NCBI RefSeq assembly: GCF_028389875.1
Contig: NC_084664.1
Span: 114,087,466 to 114,151,465, forward strand
Source of the DNA: Rhea pennata
Lineage: Eukaryota > Chordata > Aves > Rheiformes > Rheidae
DNA length: 64,000 nucleotides
Direction of reading: 5' to 3'
The first letter of the stretch is position 1. Each line of letters starts with the position of its first letter. Under the pieces are notes generated by a model. It was not told the DNA's origin. It did not search any database and saw only the letters and a program-made list of their open reading frames with translations. This document shows positions 22,701 through 37,800 of this stretch, one piece after another. Position numbers and translations under genes: made by a program.

Positions 22701-25700
22701 CGCAGCATCGTGACTTGGACATAAAAATATTGCAAGGAACAGCATCAAAAGCCTTGCTAAAGTCAAGGTAAATGATATTCGCTGCTTTCTCCTTATTCAT
22801 AAATCCAGTCATTTTATCATAGAAGACTGTCAGGTTGGTCAGGCATAATTTACCCTTGCATCCAATGGCTTTATTCTCCTTCATGTGCCCAGAACTGTAT
22901 TTCAAGAGGACAAGTTTGACCAGTAACATTCATGAAGGTATCTCATTCATACTCTTGATAGAATACAACCTAAATCTGAGATCCTGAAGAAGGCAGTGTG
23001 CTCACTAAAATATACCTGGAACAACTTTTGTTACAGTATTCAGTAAAGTCCTGAAGATTAGTAACTTCAAAAATACAGGATGGTTATAAATGGCTAATAG
23101 TAGTACTGCAAAAAACATCTACTCTTCCCCCACCCCAAAAAAGAATAAAGAATTGCAGTCCTTCAATCTTAGAGCTAAACAACTACAGTCTGTTCAAGTG
23201 CATAAAAGCTGTTACAATGAGAAGAGGGATGTTTTCTGTAGCTGTAGAAGATATGACTTGTACTAATGAGCCTGAATTGCAGTACAGAAATTTAGTTGTA
23301 TATTTAGGGAAAATTTCCTAATGTTAAGGATAGTGAAGTACTGTACTGGAGTCTAAAGTAGTTAGGAAAACCTCCAGAGGCATACGTTTTAAAAAGTTAT
23401 CAGTTCTGGTTATGATGCATCTGATCTGATTCTGGACAAGAGAATGTTCTTTGAAGCCACTTCTCTCCTAAATCTGTTTTTATGATAAAATCATGTCATT
23501 TAGAAAGAATTTGCTTATGGTGTAGCATCTGTGCTATGTAATGATATTAATATATTTCCATATGTTTAAATACAGTAGGAAGTTTATATTACATAAAATG
23601 TTTAGCAGACATGCAAGCAAGTATGTTATAAATAAATAAATAAAAATCAGCTGGCTGATGCTGTTCCCATTCCTGCCTTCCACTCCAGCTCAGACTCATC
23701 CTTTCTACGAAGTCAACACAGTGTCTATGGGTGAAATGTCTGACCTGATTGTGGAAAAAGCTACTCACTCTCATGTAAGTTATACAAAATGTACCATGAA
23801 CATCCTCATTGAAATATCAAGCAAAATGAGGTACACTTGCTACCATACCTTCTTAAGTGCATACTTTGGATCATCTGGAAGAACCATTATTATCTTCCCA
23901 TCAGGATATTCAGCCAAAATTCTCTCCTTTTTCCACCCCTAAATAAAACAAACATTTATCTAAAGCATATACAAGATTTATTTTTACATATTTAGTTCCA
24001 TATTATTGTTTTAAACATTGAACTTATGCAAAGGCTTTAAAACTACTTAGCAGTTGCTTAGCTAGCGAAAGAAACTTCAGCTAGCTCTTCTAAATGAAGA
24101 AAACAGATACATGACTTTATTTATTATAGGATACATTAGCCTAACTATATCTAAAAACAATTTGTGAAAGTGTCTTATAATTTCCTGATTATAGTTTTTC
24201 CCCCAAGACTGCAGTGCAAACTGAATTTTAAAGCAGGAATAGCAAACTCAGCTCACATAACTGATTTCCAAACCTATGTAGTATTTATTTTCCAGAGTCC
24301 ATGAATGGAAAATACCTCTAAGTTTTAATAAAAGATTTCTTTTTAACATAGTTACCTCCACAAATACACACTCAGTTTTAAAGTTTGGCATGCGAAAGAC
24401 CTCCAGGAGGTTCTAAATGAACTGATTGGCATGCAATTGCCCAAAATGTAAGGAATAGTTTATTTTGTTACTGATTATAACTATTAAAGTCACAAGAAGG
24501 ATACTATAAAAAATTTTATAACTACCTTCTAAGAATCTAATGGGGAAGGAGGCTACGTTGTGTGTATCTGAAGTTAAACATACTCAAAAAAATAGAGGTA
24601 ATTAACTCTTCTTCAGATCCACACTCGTGGTGAATAATGAGCAGTACCTGCATGGAAAAAAACAAAACAAAAAAAGCCACTTAAATCTAGTAAGATGGGA
24701 CGGGTAGAGATATCAGAACTCAAGTTGCTTTGATGGGACCTAAAAATATTGAATGCAGAAGTAACTTCAGCCACTGAAAAGGCTGATTGACAAGTCTTAT
24801 TCAAAGCAACTTTAAATAAAAAAAGCCTTTGAAGAAACAGTATCGATGGAATAATTCTCATTGAAATCCACACCTTCCCACAGAAGTAACGTTCAACTAA
24901 AGACCAAACAATTTGGAATTTGGCACCAAAATAACGCCAGATACACTACCACCGAAAAAAAAAAAAAAAAAAAAAGACAAACTACATATTGATCTGTATT
25001 TCATTTTAGTCATGCTGATTTTACCCCCTTGCCCCAAACAAAATGCTAAGAGAATAATTCTAGAAATTTATCTCCTTGCTGCTAGCCCTGTATCTATTTT
25101 TTAAGTATGAGGTCAGCACCCAGGATGACAATGATTGCAACATGGATACCATTTCAATCCTGCCTTTCCTTGCTCAGTAGCAGTTGCACTAAATACCACC
25201 ATAAAGGGGCACAGAATTTCATTTTATATATATATATATAAAAAAAAATATATATATATATAAAAAATAGTCAATGTAAACAAGAGCAAACAGCAATGTT
25301 ACAATACTCAGGTAGAAGAGCAGTGCCGTTTGTGGGAATATGACTCACATTGAGAATTTTAGAAAAAAAATTGCAAAAAGAAATTCAAGCAAAGATTACT
25401 GCTCTCCAACTTAAAACAAAAAAAAAATGGAGAATGGCTAGTGTTTAAATGCATTTTGGCTGCCTGCTTGCCCTGCAAAAGCTTTCTATAACCTACTTCA
25501 AACCAACCACAGTCATCATTCAGCTGACAAACGTAATGCATCTTGTAATCCTATCATTACTGCATCCAAAATGTTCCTAATGCAGAAAATCCAAATCTAA
25601 ACTTTAGGTTTGGGTATTCTGTTACTGTAATAATCAGGTGTTTTCCAACCAAATTAAGTTTGATTAAAAAATATTTCTGAGCAGCTTAAAATTATAGCAC

Positions 25701-28092
25701 ACTGCTGTTATATTTCTAAGTGATACCAAATCTACAAGTAATTCAGTAAAAATACATTAATTGCAAAGAGCAAATACTTTAAACTTACTATTTTGATTAT
25801 TATCTTTTTCTTAAGTGATTAGTTAGTAGAATACGAGGCTCACATTCATAGGAGGGGTAGCTTCTGGTTTCAAGTATTTTAGAATTTATTCACAAATACA
25901 TCTTTTTGGATAAAGTTTTTCAAAAGTCTCTCCAAACCATAAACTCATCCAAGATTGAGTTCTTTTAGTTTACATTGGAAAAGATATTTTAAGACATACC
26001 CCCCATGACTGAGGCAGCTCTAAGAATTTCAAAAAAGGAAAACTATATTTAACATTAGCACCAGCTTCTTCAGCATCCCTATTGTTCATTCCTAATATTG
26101 AATGAACTGTGTCTCTCTTAAATCATGCTAATGGAAGTCACACAAAAGTTTTACCACAGCCCTTTAACAGTCTAACATTAAAGCTATTAAGGAGAATAAG
26201 CTATAGCTTCAATTACAATTTAATTCAATTCAATTGATCCTGTTAGATATCTACAATTTATCAAATATGCTTTAATAACATCTTGCATGTGATCTGAAGA
26301 TGATTTCCTTTAACACTGATGGCAAGAACACATTTATGGCGAGAAACAAAAGCATTGGTCTACAAAATACTTTATTCTACTACAGTACTAGAAAGTTTGC
26401 TTTTCCTTTGATTTTAATTATTTTAGGACATCCACTAAGATATATTTACTCTTAAACAAGATGTCCAAGGGTGGATATGCATTGTTTGCAAAGAACAAAA
26501 GTTAAAAGGAAAAGCTATTGTCTTGCCAGGATGCAAGTTCTGCAATTCCTGGAGTGCCATTCCTCTCTGATAGCAGAAGCCTATGCTCAACAACAGATTA
26601 CCTACAACTAGCAGTAGCATGACACAGATACTTCATAATCACAGCTGGCAGAGACCCATTTGGTCTGTAATATAGGACCTGACTGCCCAACAACTGCAAC
26701 TCCCTCCCTGACCTCCAGTATTTTACAGCTATTTATCCTAAAGGTATTTGAAACAGTCTGAGAACAAAAGGCAACACTGCAACAAACAGCTAACTGATTT
26801 TTAAATCTACTTGCATGTTCAAATCATCTTGTAATTTGTCTCTCCAATTCAAGTAAGACTGAAGATTACTTCCTTAATAAAGTGTGATGGCAATACAATT
26901 ACAAAGAAACCACCCAGAAGAAGGGCAACATAGATGAGCAGTTTCTACTGCATCATAACATAGTAGTAAGGACAGGAATTATGACTATGCTGCTTAGTTC
27001 ATTGCTTTCAATGGGTATTATAGATACATAAACAATGAATGATTTAGACTTTGGAAAGATGACTCCAACATTAAAAGTGCTGTAGCTGAACTGTTCAGCA
27101 ATCAATTTCACATTGCTTATAACATAAAATAGCATCTGACAGATTTGCCTTTTAAACCTGAGTTAGAAGATTCGATAGATTGTTTCTCATGTTTTAAAAG
27201 TTTGTATGTAAGATAAGGAAACATGACAGAAAACCTGGTACTTTTCTATATGTGATGATTCTGGCTTGTCTACATGTCTTATTTCCTGAACAAATATAAA
27301 ACTGGTGCTGATTTATTCTTATACCAATTTATCTCAAAAATATTAAGATTGTGAGGAAAAAGGTGGTTAATATTGTACACACTAAGAAAAGTACTTATGA
27401 AATTCTCTCCTAACAATTAAGTTTATTATGAAATTTTATGCACTTTTACCCTTGATAATTTTTAGCACAGAAATAGATCTACTGGATTCTTCTTTTTGAA
27501 TTCTTCATCATGTTACAGACATTCTGCCTCTATTCCCCACAAGTGTAGTATAGAGAATGAGACTTCATTGTAGAACGTGTTAAGATCCTTGGATATAACT
27601 ATAATAATAACTAAATATTACCCTTTGTTAAAACTAAGATTCCTCACGAAGATAGGTAATGGTTGAAATTTGAACTAAAGTATCAGAGTTCCATTTTGCA
27701 CAAATCTATTAATTTTTAGAGTCAATGAAATCAACAGAAGCATGGAGCCTTTTTCAGGCAACCTGAAATTCACCATCATCTTCAATCCTTATATTCTATT
27801 AACCCCTAGCTTTCAGAAAGTCAGATGTTGCTTTTTCGATTCAAAAATCCTAAGAATCTAACAGATGGCCTTGGATTCAGGTACACCAGAACAGCCATTT
27901 AGATAGATATTAGCCCAAATAACAGGTTTTCCCAGTTTCTTCAACTGAAGACTAAACGGATACAACTAAAAGGATGAGCTTAAAATGCAGACTAATTAAT
28001 CACATTCACATCAGGCACCTGAATCCACAGGTACTTCCTATTTAAGCATTTGGCTTTGCAACTTAAAAACTTCATCAAAAATAACGTCCAGT

Positions 28093-28140
<48 letters not shown>

Positions 28141-31100
28141 TAGAAGTGCTAAATCAATTTTACCTGGCATCACAGACAGCTAGAGGTTTTACAGCAAAAC
28201 CAAACCACATAGCCATGACACAAAGATTTATTGCTGGAGTTAACATTCAATGTATATGTGGATTACTCTACACAAGTTAATGTCAGAATGGCCTACTACT
28301 TCCAGAGGTTTTCAGATGTCTGAAATCAGAACGATAGCGAAACGGATTCCTATGTTTATCTACAATAGGGGACATCTCCCACAACAACTTGTCCCTGTTT
28401 TATCCTCCCGGTACTAACCTCCACCACCTTACATTCTTCCTTATTCAGTTCACATGCTTTGTTAATAGTAAATGACAACTTTCAGGAAACCCTTATCAAT
28501 CCCTGCCAATCTTCTGATCCCAAATTCGTTAAATGCCATTACACTTGCCATATTTTCTCTATTCAAAGCCTTCAATTTCTTCTTTGTCTCTGTAAGAGAC
28601 ATCAGTGACAAAATGAGTGTCTCAACACCATCTCCTTGTTAGCCTGTCCTACTTCTGAAGGTAACTTGGAATTTCTATGTCTAAAAATACACTTTTACTA
28701 CAGGAAATATGAGAAGTCATTAAAAACCCTGATGCTGAAGATAGCAAATAATTTATTATTTATGTAGGGACTATCTTCTGGCTACTCAGCACTTTAAAAA
28801 CAAACACCACACCACCACCCCAAAAAAAATCAGCTAAATGCAGTGAATAAGATGCTTGCCAACAATTAAAAGTCTATTTTCACAGTTCATAGCAAGACAA
28901 GCTCTAGTAAGATAATGTATATAGTCTTTCTTTTTTGTGATTCTGTGAAATGAATCATCAGTGCAACTACTATGCATAATAACAATAGACACTCAAAAGG
29001 GAGAAAGCAAACTGAGCAGTCTTCCCAAGCAACCCTGAAAGATTCTATGCCTCATATGGCATGAAAAATGTGAATGACAGAACAAAAGATGCTTCCGAGA
29101 TATCTCAAAGCAGCCCTCAAATCAACAATAATGCCAATGTGTTAACCTGCTGTAAAAATAATATCTAGTGAGCTAATAAAGTCACATCCCAAGGTCACCT
29201 GAGTCAAACTAAGGTTTTCCCTAGTCAAATTTTTCAACCCCATGATGCTACTGCCCAGTTAACAGACACTGTCAGGGAAATAAACGTTGCAGTTTCACTT
29301 TATTAACTATATATGTATGTACATTTAGAAAATGAGCATACCTCCTCAAGTCATCATCCAACAGTCCTCATCAGAAACCTTCTAACAAACTAGGATAATT
29401 ACTATTCATTTTCATATTTCTAGAAGATTAAAAATTAAGACATAGAGACTTGGTGTAGACATCACTGGCAAGAAGGCTATCTAAAAGTTCAAACTGTTTT
29501 CTAAGAGGAGAGGTGCATGTCTCCATCATGGACATTACCACAGTATAATCTACCAAGAACAAGCAAACATGTATTAAATGATAAAGAGTTAAAGATGCAT
29601 TTATTTAGAATGGCAAAAGTTATTTCCCCTATTTGGAAAATACAGGGTCAATGTATTTTTTTCTGATAAAAGAGATGTATTTAAAAACTCACAGAACTCC
29701 TTCCTTCATGTCTTCCTCTACAATTTCTTTTATAAAATATCCATCTAAATCATCACTCTACAGCCAAAGATTTCATGAACAACAAATAGTCTTACAGATT
29801 TCAGAAACAGAAACGTTTACTCATTGAACTGACAGAGTAAATTTGCTTGAATACAAGCTACAATGTTTTAAAAAGATGCCCAAGAGCTGAGAAAACAGGG
29901 GTATGTTTTTGAAGTAAGAAAACTTTCCCAAACTTTTGTATGAAATTGTTTACAACTGTTTTAAGGTAATCCGCTCTTTCATTTGTGTGTTAATCATGTT
30001 GTTATTTCTGACATACATATTTATATCAGAAATCTTAGCTGTTCAGCTTCCAAAATATTCAAACTTCAATGCAGCTTCCTACCACCAGCAGCTTTAACTA
30101 CAGAACTCATCTGCCAGCTTCTGTTCAAAATAATTAACACAATCTTCTGTGACTTATCTTTACATCTTCAGTAACATTCAAGAGCTTAAAATGCTTAGGA
30201 GGGGGGAAGAGAAAGGCAGTCAGGAATAAGATGGGAAACATTTATTTTATGCTGCCATTACTATGTACTACTTTCTACCATGCTTTCTGCTCACTCTCAC
30301 CCTGCAATATAGCTAATGCGTATCAGAAAAGATCTTATAAATGTCTGGATTATTCAGCAAAAGCTAACTAAGAACAGAATGGATACTAAAACTATTTACC
30401 ATATGGTTTCAAAGATATTACCTATGAAGATGCATCTTTGTATTTATAAACCATGGGATAATATTGTGCTTAGGATTTAACAGTAGCCCAACCACTATTT
30501 GGTATCTACGTGAAATGAATTAGTGGCCTCAGTTCAGTTATCCTGGAGGTCTTATCTACTCGAGTGTAGAGTACTGAAGGTAACATGTGTGATAAAGAAA
30601 ATAGACTTTGCGGATTCTGTTCTGCATTTCAGAATTGTAAACAAGTATTTCCTGTAAGTCTTGTAATATCAGCTAGTATAAAGTAGCTGATTTTACAATA
30701 TACTTATAACTGTACAGTTTTTCAAAACTGAACTTTAATACGAGAGATATACCTAGCTTTTGAACATAAGGAAAGTATGGAATAACAATTTGAATTTTGT
30801 ATTTAAATGTTACAATCATACTATAAATTCGTCAAATTTTTAAAATACTATAATGTTATATCAACAGGACTACTACACAGTCTCTCTATGAATTACAAAC
30901 AATTAAGTAATTTAAAAGTCCTGTAATATTACACAGAAAATTGTCAGCTCTGTATCTGGCTATTGTATCAACCACTGCATAACACCAATTGTACTGAAAA
31001 TTGTATTTAGCACTTTCAAAACAGTGATATTACTTCTGTCCTGTTATTGAGCCCTCCCTCCTCCCAAAAAATTAAGGAAATGTAACAGAAAAAATACAAT

Positions 31101-31753
31101 GAAAATGAAGCACCACAATCCTACTGATTATAAGTGACATATAGCTTGTCTATTATGGCTCTTGTAACCATTTATTTCTAACAATTGATTTGTTGCCTAC
31201 TGTGATATTAAAACATGACTTAATGTAATACAAATTATAATTAGTACACAGTAAGTAAAAGATCATACTTATTTGTTTAAAAAAATAAAGCTTTCTTACC
31301 ACATATTTTACAGCACTTATGAACTGGTTATGAAATAGCAGATGTTGGGTTTCATCCTCTGGATTTGATGCAGTATAGAGCATTCCACAAATATTACAGG
31401 AAATAGCACCAAATCTCTTCTGCCCTGCATCCTATTAAAAGATGGGGGGGGGGGGGAAGAAAGGTAAAAAAGGACTTGTTCAATTTTAAGCACAATAAGC
31501 ACAATAAATGCAGCTCAACAGAACTTTCATCTAGTTAGATATGCCTTTTATAATTGGTCTTCTGTAGACTCAAGATGAAGGCTAAAACGGAGGGAGAGAG
31601 AAGGAATAAATAAAAAATTTAAATTTCACCGTAAAAAAACCTGCACAGCCTTAAGAGGCATGTGTATTACAGAGCAAACTCTACTGAACAACAAAAGTAG
31701 ACACGCTCCTCATCACTTTAGTTATGAACACAGTACCAGGAGAACAAATGACT

Positions 31754-31804
<51 letters not shown>

Positions 31805-34800
31805 TCTTCCTTTCTAAACTATCTGAAGTTAATCATCTTATACAAAAATCATCTTATACAAAATAAATAAATAAATAAATAAATAGAATAAAATCCCACT
31901 ATATATGGTTTTCCCTCTTTCCTATTTTTATACTGACATCTGTCCTCTGATTTTGAGTTTCTTGGTCGCAAGTCATGTCTTCCTGAATGTTTGAAAGAAT
32001 ACCATACAAAACAAAAGTTACAGAAATAATCATAAGGCTCACAGTACATCTGCAATGGTTGATGATGATATTTTAGACCTTTATGAAAATCAGTTACACC
32101 AAGTATTTTAAGGCACTGATTTTTCATTTCTCACTTCACTCTTTTATGGAAGTTCTACTGACTGAAAGCTTCTTACTCAATATACTCTGAAGACTTACAT
32201 CTGAACTCCTAATCACAAACCTGAACAGTTAACTATCATATTTTATGTGCTATCTCATTTGCATGGCGTTCATAACTTATTTTTCAGATACTTGCCAGCA
32301 GGTACAATACAAATAGAAGACTATTTCATTTTACTCTTGACTCTGTAGGTTATCCTCCTATTCTATAAGCAAACATTATCAAATTAAGGCTGCTATTCAC
32401 TACATATTGCTTTGCAATTTATTCAGTAAAACAGTGTTATTAATTAGGAAGTATGCACAGACTGAGGAATCAGTGCCTAATAAAGAATGGAATGCCAAGT
32501 GCAGGCATTTCTTTCATTTCAATTAATTCACAGAAAGTCTCAAAAGTCTCTTGCAAAAAGCAGGAGTATCAGTTAGACTGAAGTCTCCAGCCAAAAAGGC
32601 ATGTTTTATGTTATGGCAAAATGGTCAAACCTTTTTTTTCTCCTTCTAACTACATTTGGAAATAAGAGTTTATATAAGCAACACTTAATGCCATTTTTGA
32701 TCTATTTTAACACATTACACAGGTAACACAAAAACAAGAAGTTATTTTATACTGTAAAACAGGTTACTAGATAAGCAAAAGAAAACCTGAGTTGTTTTAT
32801 GGAATAGATTTGAGTGCACAAATCGCATGTGCACAAACTGCATGAAAACAAACCATTTAAATTTGTTTTTTAATACCCAAGATATTCATACTCAGGAAGT
32901 CTACTTTACAGGAAAAAACATTTTGCAACGCAGCAAGTTGCTTACAAATCATTTCTTACATCTTCAAAGATATGCTTAAGTACATCTAAAAGCTAGATGA
33001 CAGCTCAGTTCTCCATACAATAGCAACTTATTTCAAGCTGTCATTAGTGAAGCCCAACATGCAGATACTGGTTTCTTTTCCAAGAGAACAGAGGTGCAAC
33101 TGTTTGGGCCACACAATTTCAAAGACTCTAACTTCTCTTTAAGAGCACATACACTGAACTCAGGAAGAAGAGATAAGTTGAATCTGAAGTCACTGCTCTA
33201 TTATTTGTATGTCAATTTATACATTCCTGTTGCATACAGAAGGCAAAACAAGAGTACACTAGCTCTCCAAAGGAAGGAAAAAAAATCTCTACAAAAGGGT
33301 TTGCAAAGTCAGCAAAAGATGAGGTTTCCAAAGGTGTAAAAATCAAAACTAACATATTTTATTCTACCTTCAGTCTTTCTTTAAAGCAGCAACATAGTTC
33401 AAAACAACCTGCCAATCTGGCAAATAAAATACGCTGCATTTCAATGGTTTATATATGAGAAAAGAAAAAAAGGCAGTTCAGGAGGAAGGATGCATGATGA
33501 TTACCTTAAGATCCCTACTGAACTGAAGATGAAGAACATATCCCAGTGTTTAGGGTAGACAGATTGGGGGCGAGGGGAGGGAGGAACTACTTTGATGCTT
33601 GCAGTATACTTTGAAAAAGACGACATGTAAATTTTGAAATCAGCTACATTAAGCAATTAAAATATTTAGTATATATTAGCACTGTAGTTAAGTCTCACAA
33701 AACAAATTCCTGTTCAAACGATTCAGAAGTTAAATCTCAAGTCAAAAAAAAACCTACGAAAGTATTCAATAAATTAGGGGGAAGAATAGCCTCAAAGTTG
33801 TCAGGCTCCTTAGCTCATCCCATCTTGCTTTGTCAACTCATATTCTGTTTAGCAAGTCTCCAAGAATAGATTATTTCCCTGGAATACTATTGCCATAATA
33901 TATTTTACAGTTTCTTGTATGTTGCTGGTATCTGGCTTTTTTTGTGTGTTGTTGTTTCATTTCATTGACACAGCATGTGAAGATAGTAATATCAATATGC
34001 TACACACTACAGGTTGTTAAAAATCTGTTATATGATTACTAGAAGTAGTGTACTGTATTACCAACTTCTCCCTGCAAAAAACAATAATAAAAAAAAAAAA
34101 CCCGCAGTTTACAAATTCCTGGGGGTAACACAGATGATAGCCTTTTTGCATTACTAAAGTGCTATTTCAAATACACAGCACAACACATCATGCTTCAGAC
34201 AAAAAACAAAAAAACACAATAAATCCAAAGCAGACGCTACAGTACAAACCCAGGACATGCAAAATACAGTCAGGAATAATACAGAATGCAGTATTTTATG
34301 ACAACATCTAAAGAACCTGACTATTTTTAACATAACATCATTACATAAGCAAAAAGGAAAAGGACATGCATTGAGAGATAAAAAGTGTTCCCAAACAATA
34401 CTGTGCTCAATGATGCCCGTCCTCTCTAATACGGGAAAACAAAACAAACAAAACAAAATCAAAAGAAAAAAACCCTCAAGCATCATAAGAGGATAAATAA
34501 AACCTTCTAAAACTAGAATTTTAGAAAAAACAATACATACTTTTGAAATTTAATTTCAATATTTCTTCATTTTAATTTAGCTTGATTTAGCTTCAAACTG
34601 ATGCCCACTAGGTACTGAAGTATAAAGTGTCATCTTGTCAGAATTATAGAAAGACATAAGAAATTTGACTCTCATAATTGACAGGGAAAGTTTTTTCTCT
34701 ACAGAACACTATATGAGAAAATGTGAGACTGCAGGCTGAAAACTGTCTTAATTTAAACCTCATTTTTTCTGAGCAAAAAAGCAAGGATACCTTTATTTAC

Positions 34801-37800
34801 AAAGCAAATTCTGCGAGTGAGAGCAATTAAACATTCTCAGTATATCAGGCAGCCCTCATTAATATGAGCATGGGAGAGACAACTTTGAGATCCACTCTTT
34901 CAAGGCTAATTGTAATCGGCTGTTGTAACAATGTTGTCTTAAACTACAGAAGGGTTTCTTAATTCTGTGTTAGACAGAAAGAAAAGTCTTACCAAGGTCT
35001 CTTCTTTGAGAAGGTGCATGTCTGCTGATCCTCCATATGTAGAATAAGGAGTCCTGCAAGCAAAAAAGGCATTTGGTGCCTCTGTAGGAGATGAAAAGGG
35101 CCTTTGTTACAGGCACAGGTTAGGTCACCTCCTTCTTGATTACCTAGTGATAGTCAGAGGAAGATTTTTTTTTTCCTCTAGTCTTCTGATAGAGCAGAGA
35201 ATAAAACCCAGCCATAAAAATAGGCAGGGTAGAAAATAAAATACAATGGAGAAGAGCGGGAAGAAACACCACAAAGATTTTTGAGATCTCTACAAAAAAT
35301 GAGAAAGTCAAAGAATGCCATTTCATCAAAAAAAGGATTCAAAACCAAACCTGATGGGTGAATCCCCTTGCTGACTAGGAGGATCAGAAGACATGATCCA
35401 ACTCAAAAACAAGTTTCACCTCAAAAATAAAGACTGTGGTATGTCGAATTTAACAAAAGTTAACAAACAAACAAACAACCGGTATCACCAATACCCATCT
35501 TCCTGAAAAGTTATTTTAGCAAGAGGATACAAATCTATTTAGAACTTGCAGAACTGTGATGTAACTTATCTTATTTGATATTTGAAAAATTAAAAGTGGA
35601 CAATCATTATCCATCAGGAAATTAATGCCCTTGCTGGTCATTAACTAAAACAGTATGAAAAAAAAAATAAAGTTAAAAACCAAACCAATACAATATTGAC
35701 CCTATGAATGACCAATCTGTTCAATATGTATAAAAATATCTAATTCAAGTATATCACAGAGTGATCTAGTATCAGCAGTCCTCGTGCTTGAATTCTGGTT
35801 TTAGGTCTCCACAATCTCACCTTCAGGACAAAGCCATCAACCCATATGAATTTGCTAGAGAAAGCTAGGCTGCTGCTGTGGAGTAGAAATGGGAAAGAAT
35901 GAGAAGAAAGTGTATCTGCTACTGCCCTACTAAAAAACAAAGCTGTTCCAAAGGGCAGGATCTGTGTGAAAAGTAAGGAAGAGGAATTTCTCTCAGATGA
36001 ACTACCGAACTCTCTCCCCAATCATTTAAGCAGTTGCCATTGCTTTGTTATTGCTGGGGTATTAGGGAAAAAATCAAAACCAAAACCAGGCAGTATTTAA
36101 CTAATGTGAACAACAAAATACTGCCCAAAAACTATTCTCCATTTCTCTGGAGAAACTGCCAATTGGATTACATCAGTTTAAGGAAGGAAAAACAAACAAC
36201 TTGAATAGCCCATTATGAATCTGAAGAAGACTGTATAAGAAATCACTTTTATGCTTGTTTTACTAATTTCATTGAGGCCTGTGGCTTTAGCTCAAAGTAT
36301 TTCTTTCATGTATTGCTTATTTCAGTCAAACAGGTGACTACATTCAAATTTAACTAATATATATGTAAGTAGCAATTCAAACATGATATCCAAATACGTA
36401 AACTGAGTTAGTCTGCACATAACTTTCACATGGAGCACCAACTCAAACTTCAGAAGTAAAAAAAAAAACATTTTTCATCATGCAATTCTGATCTATGCAC
36501 TTGCTGATACTCATAAAGATCATCTACATTTCACCATTTTTCCTCCCACCTAAGCAGATCTCCAGAAAAGGTAGAAAAATTTCTGTAATCCTATACTATC
36601 TTTTTATCATTTCAATGATTTGTCTTCTCCGTTCATTCTCTTTACAAGTTCTTCCCTAAAACTGATGAGTATTACTTTCAAAAGACCAGCTAAATCTTCC
36701 AAAGAGCACATCTCATTAGTTGCATAAAATGGAAGAAGTACATAGATACCTCAGGTCACTACTTAAAACATTCTTTTGTCGCATTAATGTTTTTAGTTAG
36801 AACAATGTTCACATTGTTACAACAAAAATTTTATCTGAGATCTTGTAAGTAACTAGAATTTTACAAAAAGCAAAACAAGTGAACAACAAACTTTCCTTGT
36901 CTTGGACATAAAGCACATCTCATTTTGTGAAAATTTAAAGCGTATACTTTGCACATTCTATAGTTCTCTCAAATTCAGAAGTTTATGGAACAGAATTTCA
37001 TGTTCAGGTTCTTGTATTTCCACATTAGGTTCAAGTAGTTCAAAAGTATGCATCTAAAAACTATTTTGACGCATTATTCTACAAAACTTCCAATACAGAA
37101 GTTCATGTAATCTGTCAGTCTATCGACTGAACATTCACTACTTAAACAGTGTAAGATGGTAGAGTTTGTACATTTTCAGAACAGAGTACCTCTCTAAACA
37201 GCAAGTGAGGGATTTGGAACATAAAAATCTTGTTTGACCTTGATCTGAATTTCTTTCCTTCATAAAAACAGATCATATCCTCCTAGCTCAGTAATCAGTC
37301 TTTGGACATCACTTTGAACACTACTGTCTCCTGCTACAGTGGGTTTTACAAAGTGCAATTTGATTCCTCACTGCTTTCAGCTAAAGTTCCACACTCAGAG
37401 GCGTATTGTTCAAGATACGCAGGAACAAGCAAATCTGAAGAACACAGAAAGGACTCATGTTTTGTCTTAGTTCTACCTCTATAAAACGAAGATAATTCAA
37501 TATGTTTGAAAGGTGCTCAGATAATTAAGTGATGTGTATCAGGAAGAAAAACAGTGCAAGTACAGCTACGAAATATTCTACAAAAAGAAGCTGCATTACT
37601 GTACTTCTGATGTGGTCAAACAGCTAAACTTCCAAATGCAAGATTCATGCCTTATTTAGCAAGTAAAGCTTGCTAAAGATTGTATTACTTAAGAAAAATA
37701 GGAAACGAATCTGTTCACTATTAACTATCATACAGGAGCAGAAGGAAGGTAAAATACATCTTCATGATCCAAATATAAAAAACAAAGCATATTAGAGAGA

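Larger units (their letters stand above)
23939..31299 (-). other. ESCO1 intron (7.4 kb)
   Basis: AT-rich. Holds A21 (24955-24975), a TA/A8/TA block (25225-25262) and A40 (28097-28136). No further exon, RNA gene or identified transposon. Confidence 0.7.

Noticed and set aside
31660-31866. 68-codon frame containing a His-Thr repeat
   Set aside because: Translation of the (CA)n microsatellite.
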